Shown: positions 59,273 to 64,000 of the stretch, one piece after another
Position numbering within the stretch: position 1 is the first letter of the stretch
Layout: the number at the start of each line of letters is the position of its first letter
Source of the DNA: Armatimonadota bacterium
Lineage (GTDB): Bacteria; Armatimonadota; Fimbriimonadia; Fimbriimonadales; Fimbriimonadaceae
Reading direction: 5' to 3'
Length of the DNA: 64,000 bases
Assembly (NCBI GenBank): GCA_018268375.1
Contig: JAFDWS010000006.1
Span: forward strand, 479,115 to 543,114
The notes under the pieces: generated by a model
Databases searched by the model: none
What the model was told of the DNA's origin: nothing
Seen by the model: the letters and a program-made list of their open reading frames with translations, nothing else
Made by a program: the position numbers and the translations under genes

Positions 59273-60277
59273 TTACCCGGGCATGTCCGGCCCGGCTTGA
59301 TTTCGGTCCCGACGACTCTCCACATACTTCCGCCATCCGTCCCCGCCCGATGATTCATCGTTCAGAAACTCAAGGGAGCGGTCATAGAGACGCCCAAGGG
59401 CGACCGCCGCCCGGTCTCTCCACGTCTTGCCGAGGCCCTCTTGACGGACCTCTCCAGACCGTTCCACGTCTCGAATCGCCGGTAATACTACATTACGCAT
59501 TCTAACCCGGCGTGCGTTGCGCACCCTGTCAGGATCATGCAGCTTCCCTAACCGCTGCATATTAGTCGCGGAAACGCCGATTTTTGGTTCGGGAAGGCGG
59601 TCGATCCCCTGATCGGCCAGCGACCGGTGATCGACGCGCGACGCACTGCCAGCCGAGGCAAGTGCGTCATTTTCAGCTTTGGCCCAGGATTCGCGCCAAT
59701 GGTCAAGATCGCTTATCGCGCCCTTTCCCACAGCACCGCGCCCGTAGAATTTGCCGTCCGTGCTTGGCTTAAGCCCAAAGCCATGCTCATCCACGGGGCG
59801 TAGCGAACAAAGCACGTGCGCGTGCGGATTCTTGCCGTCCTTTGAGCGATGGACGGCAAAATCGACGACGAACCCCTTGGAAACTATCTCTTTGTTGCAC
59901 CACGTCTTCACCGCCTCAATCTGCTGGTTGAGACTAAGTTCGACCGGCAGCGCAATGACGAACTCGCGAGCAAGCTGAGAATCCTTGCGTTTCTCAACGC
60001 GCTCGATCTCGTTCCAGAGTTGCTGGCGCTTTTCTTTTGATTCAGGGGCTTGCAGCCAAACCGGAGCGTTATCGTTAGCAAGGATTTCCCGGTGTACTAC
60101 TTCTTGGCTACGCGAGCGATAATCGAACGTCTGCTCGATCCGCTCATCGCGTAGTCGTTCGCCAGCGCGGTACGCGGCTCTGGCGACCGCAGAAACCTGT
60201 TTGCCGGCAATTGCCTTGCCCGCCTTGTCTTTCGCCTGGCGGCAGATCAATTTTGCTTCTAGCCTATATAGGGCCAC
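59273..60277 (-). CDS. mobA: MOBQ-family relaxase (MobA/MobL)
   Basis: 334 residues. The relaxase cleaves one strand at oriT and leads the DNA to the recipient cell. Motif I Tyr36 lies in AAYRAG, and the metal-binding motif III has His143, His152 and His154 in FAVHRSKDGKNPHAHVL, the layout of MobA/MobL proteins. The C-terminal ~150 residues are helical and charged; no primase domain follows, unlike RSF1010 MobA. Its upstream region contains the oriT candidate at 60381, in the position normal for this family. Confidence 0.88.
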   Translation of the reverse strand: MALYRLEAKLICRQAKDKAGKAIAGKQVSAVARAAYRAGERLRDERIEQTFDYRSRSQEVVHREILANDNAPVWLQAPESKEKRQQLWNEIERVEKRKDSQLAREFVIALPVELSLNQQIEAVKTWCNKEIVSKGFVVDFAVHRSKDGKNPHAHVLCSLRPVDEHGFGLKPSTDGKFYGRGAVGKGAISDLDHWRESWAKAENDALASAGSASRVDHRSLADQGIDRLPEPKIGVSATNMQRLGKLHDPDRVRNARRVRMRNVVLPAIRDVERSGEVRQEGLGKTWRDRAAVALGRLYDRSLEFLNDESSGGDGWRKYVESRRDRNQAGPDMPG

Positions 60278-60624
60278 GTTCTTTACTACCCTCGGGCGCT
60301 TCGCCCAGTTGCAAGAAAGAGTCTTGTGAGCACTTGCGAACTCAACAGCCCCTTACGAACGAATTGAAAAATTTTTGAGTAAGGGCGCGGTTATATGTTG
60401 CGATGCAACATCCGCGCCGGGAAGCTCAAACGCCGCTTCCTGGACCTAGGCTTATCGTACCAAAACCATGTGTTTTGGTCAAGGGATCTCCGTTCCCTTG
60501 AACCCTAGGACAACGAGCGATTCCGCCCCTTGCAGCCCGAACAAACCGTATGCCGATTGGATGCGCAATACCCGGAGAAGCTCCTCCTCAAAAGGAGGCT
60601 TGGACCGTGGCTTGTCGTTCTCGA
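60278..60624. other. Intergenic region upstream of the relaxase
   Basis: No gene. It contains several inverted repeats: GGGCG/CGCCC with a 3-base loop (60294-60306), CAAGA/TCTTG (60312-60326), an A/T-rich GAAAAATTTTTG stretch (60365-60377), the oriT-like hairpin (60381-60418), and CCTCCT/AGGAGG (60583-60598) just beyond the end of the small gene at 60625. This layout is that of a transfer origin. Confidence 0.6.
60381..60418. other. Candidate oriT (nic region) of the MOBQ relaxase
   Basis: AAGGGCGCGGTTATATG (60381-60397) resembles the conserved nic region of RSF1010/Ti-type MOBQ plasmids, whose reverse strand reads AGGGCGC-xx-TTA. The bases fold into a 7-bp stem GGCGCGG (60384-60390)/CCGCGCC (60412-60418), a 4-base TTAT bulge, and a second 7-bp stem ATGTTGC (60395-60401)/GCAACAT (60405-60411) with loop GAT. 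It lies 104 bases before the mobA start. Good circumstantial evidence; the nick position is not shown. Confidence 0.7.
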
Positions 60625-60849
60625 CTACCTCTCAGGCGGCGACTTCTTCGCCTTATACCGTTCTCGCCTTAGTTTGTTCCGGTGTTCCCGCGCCAGGAGT
60701 TCGTCAGAGGCGCAAAACTCGGCGTCGGTAGCAATTTCGTAATCATCGAATTCGGTGAAGATTGCGTCGGGCGACTCGCCTCGCCCGCGTTTCGTATTGG
60801 AGCGAGCTTTCGCATCGTCAGGATTCTTTCCCTCGCTCTCCCCGGCCAT
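60625..60849 (-). CDS. Small charged hypothetical protein
   Basis: 74 residues, no hydrophobic segment, rich in Asp, Glu, Arg and Lys, ending in a basic helix (HRNKLRRERYKAKKSPPER). It overlaps the end of the upstream gene by 32 bases in another frame. Its position between an unknown gene and the oriT region suggests a small DNA-binding auxiliary such as MobC, but no family is recognised. A hairpin (60583-60598) follows it. Confidence 0.45.
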   Translation of the reverse strand: MAGESEGKNPDDAKARSNTKRGRGESPDAIFTEFDDYEIATDAEFCASDELLAREHRNKLRRERYKAKKSPPER

Positions 60850-61891
60850 CCGGCATACCTTTCGTGCTGAGCCTCAACCCCTCCGAATAGTAGCGGAGCG
60901 CCCTACGCGCGTCAACGAGAAAGCTGCAACCCCTTGACTTCTCAATCCAATCGCACCTGCTGGTGAGATGCTTCATGACCCGCTTCGCTTCTTCGGGCGA
61001 AGCAAAATTGAGATACCAAGCGATGGTTTCATAGGACGTGGAAACACGCCTTTCGCTGTCTGGCGTACGCCCCGGTCTCTTCGGATACTTGCGCCGCAAG
61101 TAATCGTGGAGGTGGCGTGCGACTAAGCGATCATGCATCCCAATCGCCCGCAGGTAGTCGTGGTTGTATCTAAGCGCTTGACGCAACAGGAACTCATCGC
61201 GACAACGCACTTGGAAGGGAAGAACCGGAGTGTCTGCACCCTTTACCCCCATGTAGGGCCGAAGCACAGCCTGAAATTCCTCAGCAGGAATGGCAACATA
61301 GTGCGTGTTGGGAGTCACAAACGCTGAAACGAAATGTAATCTGGAGATCGTTTCGAGGTTGGCTAACTTGACCGCCTGATTGCTTCGGACAAAGTCGCGA
61401 GCTTTCTTCGATAGCAACCGTTTCAGGAACAGTCCCAACAGCCCCCCTAGCTCCCCAGGCCCGATGTAGTACGAGAAATTGCAATTGCGATGCAAATAGT
61501 CCATGTCAATGGGCTCAAATGCTGGCGGCATATCTGGCAACGCAGAGACGGCGACGCCGCTGAAAGGGCTCGACTTGGGCTGAAAGACAACGAGAAGCCC
61601 GTCGAGCGGGATGTGAAAAGTCTCGAACGCATCACGTTGACGAAAGAGCACAATCCCCTCGCAACCAAGATCGTTGCCGCGCGCCTCCGTTCGACAAAGC
61701 AAAGCTCCGGCATTGGTCAGGCACTCCATGACCAAGTTTGGCGGGAACCCAGAGAGAGGACTTCGCGGATTCCTCCAAATGCACTCAAGCCGCGCGGCGT
61801 CATCTAGCCTCAGCTTCCTGGACGAGACCCCTCCTTCTCGGACCCACGACGATTGTGACATGGCAGGAAATGGTACCGCCTCGACCTCCAT
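60818..61891 (-). CDS. Hypothetical protein (unrecognised, possible replication/mobilization function)
   Basis: 357 residues from the ATG at 61891 (a TTG at 61963 would add 24 residues). Mixed helices and strands. Notable stretches are CNFSYYIGPGELGGLLGLFLKRLLS, ISRLHFVSAFVTPNTHYVAIP, CRDEFLLRQALRYNHDYLRAIG and YETIAWYLNFASPEEAKRVMKHL, which might be a winged-helix-like C-terminus. It does not match a replication initiator or any other family I know. It is the upstream gene of a minus-strand pair with the small charged protein. Seen only in this mobile context. Confidence 0.55.
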   Translation of the reverse strand: MEVEAVPFPAMSQSSWVREGGVSSRKLRLDDAARLECIWRNPRSPLSGFPPNLVMECLTNAGALLCRTEARGNDLGCEGIVLFRQRDAFETFHIPLDGLLVVFQPKSSPFSGVAVSALPDMPPAFEPIDMDYLHRNCNFSYYIGPGELGGLLGLFLKRLLSKKARDFVRSNQAVKLANLETISRLHFVSAFVTPNTHYVAIPAEEFQAVLRPYMGVKGADTPVLPFQVRCRDEFLLRQALRYNHDYLRAIGMHDRLVARHLHDYLRRKYPKRPGRTPDSERRVSTSYETIAWYLNFASPEEAKRVMKHLTSRCDWIEKSRGCSFLVDARRALRYYSEGLRLSTKGMPDGRGERGKES

Positions 61892-62063
61892 TTTTTGAAC
61901 CTGCCAGCTAGGTATGCGCCCCAGTTTCAGGTTCAAAAACGGCGAATCTGCAAGTGCTGCCAACCTGTATAGCCATCCGTATTCTGAGACAGGGACGGAT
62001 TCACTTTTTCAGCCAAGCAGCTAAATTGCTTTCCGTCTCAAGGAACAAGCAACGGAGGAAAGC

Positions 62064-62321
62064 ATGAAGTGCCCGAAGTGTACACGAGAAAACTTGAGCG
62101 CTGACAAGAACGAGACTAGCCTTCCCTCGAAGGTGCAGGCAAGTCGCTGGCACCATAACCTCGCGAAGAACGGACATCCTTTGGCTGCGGGCTTAGTTGG
62201 CGCAGGCCAAGCGGCGGTGGCTATTCACGAAACGTTCTACATCACTTACACATGTCGTGACTGCGGACACAAGTTCAACAAGGCGCAGGCGATGGCCGCT
62301 TCGGTCAAGCGCTGGTTGTAG
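62064..62321 (+). CDS. Small protein with two Cys-x-x-Cys pairs
   Basis: 85 residues starting MKCPKC and ending near CRDCGHKFNKAQ, so two CxxC pairs flank a ~50-residue insert (KVQASRWHHNLAKNGHPLAAGLVGAGQAAV) and may form a zinc ribbon. A strong ribosome site (GGAGGA) precedes the ATG by 6 bases, the best in the region. It starts 17 bases before the coupling-protein gene on the same strand, suggesting a common transcript. Function unknown. Confidence 0.6.
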   Translation: MKCPKCTRENLSADKNETSLPSKVQASRWHHNLAKNGHPLAAGLVGAGQAAVAIHETFYITYTCRDCGHKFNKAQAMAASVKRWL

Positions 62322-62338
62322 GGGTTCTCGAATTGCCG

Positions 62339-63793
62339 ATGTTTCTCCGAAGAGTTCGACATCCAGAGGAACACCTCCCGATCCACCACCCCACCAATCT
62401 CATCCGAGACTGGGGTGGTGGTGAGGGTTTCCGCCTGTCCGACGCGCTGACCGGCGTGGCCGTTTTCGGAGCCACCGGCTCCGGCAAAACCAGCGGTCCT
62501 GCCAAGCACTTAGCCTACGGCTACCTAGCCAACGGCTTTGGCGGCTTGGTGCTTTGCGCCAAGAAGGAAGAGCGCCGCCAGTGGGAAGAATGGGCTCGCG
62601 AGACTGGTCGTACACCGGACCTTATCGTTGTGGACGAAACGGCCAATTGGCGTTTCAACTTCCTTGACTGGGAAGCCGCCCGACCAGGCGAAGGTGGCGG
62701 CCTCACCATTAACATCGTCGCTCTGCTAGACGAGGTTGCCGGAGCCATCGCCGGTACGACCGCACGGCATGAGACCGGAAGCACTAAGTTCTTCCAAGAC
62801 GCCTTGCATCACATGAATACCAACCTAGTGGACTTGCCCATCTTCGCAGGACTCCCCGTGTCTCTGCCGCTCATGCGCTCTATCGTTAGCTCGGCCCCAC
62901 TTTCGTTTGCGGAGATCGAAAGTGAAGAGTGGCAGGCGCGAAGCGCTTGCCATGCGATCTTGCGCGAAGCAGACCACGCGACTTTACTCGCCGACCCAGA
63001 TACCAGGTCCGATTTCGAGGAGTGTCGCAACTATTGGCTCGTGGAGTACCCGGCTCTATCCGAGAAGACAAGAAGCATCATCGCGTTGAGCTTCTCCATG
63101 CTCGCCAGACCCTTCATTACCCGGCCTTTGAAAACGATCTTCTCCACCGATACCAATGTGACTCCAGAGGATGCGTTCGAAGGCCGTGTCATCTTGATTG
63201 ATTTACCGATACAGGAGTTTCGTCTTGCAGGCAAAATCGCCCAACTCGCATTCAAGTATTGTTTCCAAGTTTCGCTCCTCCGCCGAATGCAGCCCCTCGG
63301 AGGCTATTTGCGCCCGGTCTTCCTCTGGGCCGACGAAGCCCAGAACTTCGTGAGCGAATTCGACTCAGAGTATCAAGCCGTTGCTAGATCGGCGGGCGGC
63401 TGCACCGTGTACCTGACGCAGAACCGTGAATCTTACAAGCGGGTTCTCGGCAATGACGACGCAGTCGATTCGCTTCTCGGGAATCTTCAGTGCAAGTTCT
63501 TCTGCCAAAACGCGGGCGATACAAACCAGTGGGCGGCCAAGTTGCTCGGCGAGCACTACGTGAGCATCAGCGGCACCAACGTCAGCCGGGGCGAGCGCGG
63601 CGGCCAACATGCCGGAATCTCAACTCACGAGCAGCGACGATTCTTCATCGAACCCTCAGCTTTCACGACTTTGAAGCGCGGCGGCTACGCGAACGCCTGC
63701 CAAGTCGAGGCCATCGTCTACAACGGTGGCAAACAGTTCCAAACGCCAAACGGTGAATTACTGCCGTACAAACTCTTGACCTTTAACCAATAG
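62339..63793 (+). CDS. TraG/VirD4-like coupling-protein ATPase
   Basis: 484 residues from the ATG at 62339 (a TTG six bases upstream is possible). Walker A is GATGSGKT (44-51) and Walker B lies in PVFLWADEAQN (about 328-338), followed by the QxxxxYKRVLGN and LGNLQCKFFC segments, as in type IV coupling proteins of the VirD4/TraG/TraD group that bring the relaxase-DNA complex to the secretion channel. Unlike VirD4 it lacks N-terminal membrane helices, so it is soluble or depends on a membrane partner, perhaps the next protein. Upstream is the small CxxC gene; no other secretion genes are seen before the window ends. Confidence 0.78.
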   Translation: MFLRRVRHPEEHLPIHHPTNLIRDWGGGEGFRLSDALTGVAVFGATGSGKTSGPAKHLAYGYLANGFGGLVLCAKKEERRQWEEWARETGRTPDLIVVDETANWRFNFLDWEAARPGEGGGLTINIVALLDEVAGAIAGTTARHETGSTKFFQDALHHMNTNLVDLPIFAGLPVSLPLMRSIVSSAPLSFAEIESEEWQARSACHAILREADHATLLADPDTRSDFEECRNYWLVEYPALSEKTRSIIALSFSMLARPFITRPLKTIFSTDTNVTPEDAFEGRVILIDLPIQEFRLAGKIAQLAFKYCFQVSLLRRMQPLGGYLRPVFLWADEAQNFVSEFDSEYQAVARSAGGCTVYLTQNRESYKRVLGNDDAVDSLLGNLQCKFFCQNAGDTNQWAAKLLGEHYVSISGTNVSRGERGGQHAGISTHEQRRFFIEPSAFTTLKRGGYANACQVEAIVYNGGKQFQTPNGELLPYKLLTFNQ

Positions 63794-63803
63794 GTGAGTG
63801 ACC

Positions 63804-64000
63804 ATGCCCAGGTACGCCCAATCGCAACCCAACTTTATGACCGGACTGGAAGAGGTCTTCTATTTTCCGGCCCTAACCTTGATGGTCTTTATGCGCCGCC
63901 GAATCGGATTGCGCCTTCTCAGCCCGGCTCGAATCATTCGCACCTTTGTGCTGATCCAACTCTACGCGGTCTTCGCAGTATTTCTACTCGGTGGATCGGC
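63804..64000 (+). CDS. Membrane protein, partial (cut by window end)
   Basis: The frame opens with ATG at 63804, ten bases after the coupling-protein stop, and is still open at 64000. The 65 visible residues have two hydrophobic stretches (FYFPALTLMVFM and FVLIQLYAVFAVFLL) separated by a basic loop (RRRIGLRLL). Being next to a coupling ATPase without membrane helices, it may be its membrane anchor. Too short for a family call. Confidence 0.55.
   Translation, partial: MPRYAQSQPNFMTGLEEVFYFPALTLMVFMRRRIGLRLLSPARIIRTFVLIQLYAVFAVFLLGGS

Larger units (their letters stand above)
49762..64000. mobile_element. Integrated mobilizable element with accessory cargo (partial; right end beyond window)
   Basis: The region contains a decapitated large serine recombinase, an intact tyrosine integrase, an excisionase-like HTH protein, a MOBQ relaxase with an oriT-like hairpin and a TraG/VirD4-like coupling ATPase, so it is an integrative mobilizable or conjugative element, probably built from more than one insertion. 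Cargo (50.7-55.6 kb) is a four-gene nucleic-acid-enzyme cluster. The left boundary is set at the direct repeat because the last chromosomal-looking gene is araC-like; the boundary is inferred. Intergenic A+T content is visibly higher in 50.7-52 kb and around 60.3 kb than in the core region. Confidence 0.7.

Noticed and set aside
60468-60731. Plus-strand reading frames in the region right of the oriT candidate
   Set aside because: Low-complexity Ser/Arg composition, no ribosome site, and overlap with the small minus-strand gene.

Overview
The window looks like a piece of a G+C-rich bacterial chromosome with a mobilizable accessory element at its right end. The lineage is probably Armatimonadota (Fimbriimonadia-like) or a neighbouring group. 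This is inferred from the mix of genes: a PEP-CTERM type exported protein, large Gly/Ser/Thr-rich exported repeat proteins, a DprE1/DprE2-like pair, SelB, a bifunctional glucose/mannose-6-phosphate isomerase and few strong Shine-Dalgarno sites. No rRNA, tRNA or CRISPR array was seen, so the placement is only moderately certain.

Core region, about 1-49.6 kb. A GH130 phosphorylase end meets typA. A tightly coupled run of genes then reads rightward from 2.5 to 12.1 kb: PhyH-like oxygenase, HisN-like phosphatase, ruvX, mltG, a YqeG-GtrA fusion, aroE, a Sua5-type tRNA-modification gene and two ABC-2 ATPase/permease pairs. Most junctions are ATGA, GTGA or TTGA overlaps, implying translational coupling. 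Next come a Y-family polymerase, a PEP-CTERM protein, a TPR protein, an ABC exporter with an unusual loop, a FecE-like ATPase, and a second coupled run of glycosyltransferase, Trm112-like protein, aroQ, an M24 peptidase and an apparently dead ABC ATPase. On the opposite strand lie selB and rpsF-ssb-PGI/PMI. From 26.9 to 49.6 kb there are secreted or surface proteins (an STN-domain repeat protein, beta-propellers, an LTxxQ lipoprotein, an S15 peptidase, a Gly-rich repeat protein), serS, the DprE1/DprE2-like pair, a YdeP-like molybdopterin oxidoreductase, DoxX, ankyrin and DUF72 proteins, and an AraC regulator.

Accessory region, about 49.7-64 kb. A palindromic repeat and a 39-bp direct repeat open the region and flank a frameshifted DUF695-like gene. 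Four rightward genes follow: a GIY-YIG-like protein, a zinc-ribbon protein with a HEPN-type RX4H motif, a partner with a similar RX5H motif, and a two-domain protein whose C-terminal half looks like a DpdA-type tRNA-guanine transglycosylase with its aspartates and zinc ligands kept. This is the best candidate for an undescribed nucleic-acid modification or defence module. It runs directly into a large serine recombinase lacking its catalytic domain. After that come an intact tyrosine integrase, an excisionase-like HTH protein, a MOBQ relaxase with a convincing oriT hairpin, small unknown genes, and a soluble TraG/VirD4-like coupling ATPase followed by a small membrane protein cut by the window end. 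The right end is therefore an integrated mobilizable element carrying cargo.
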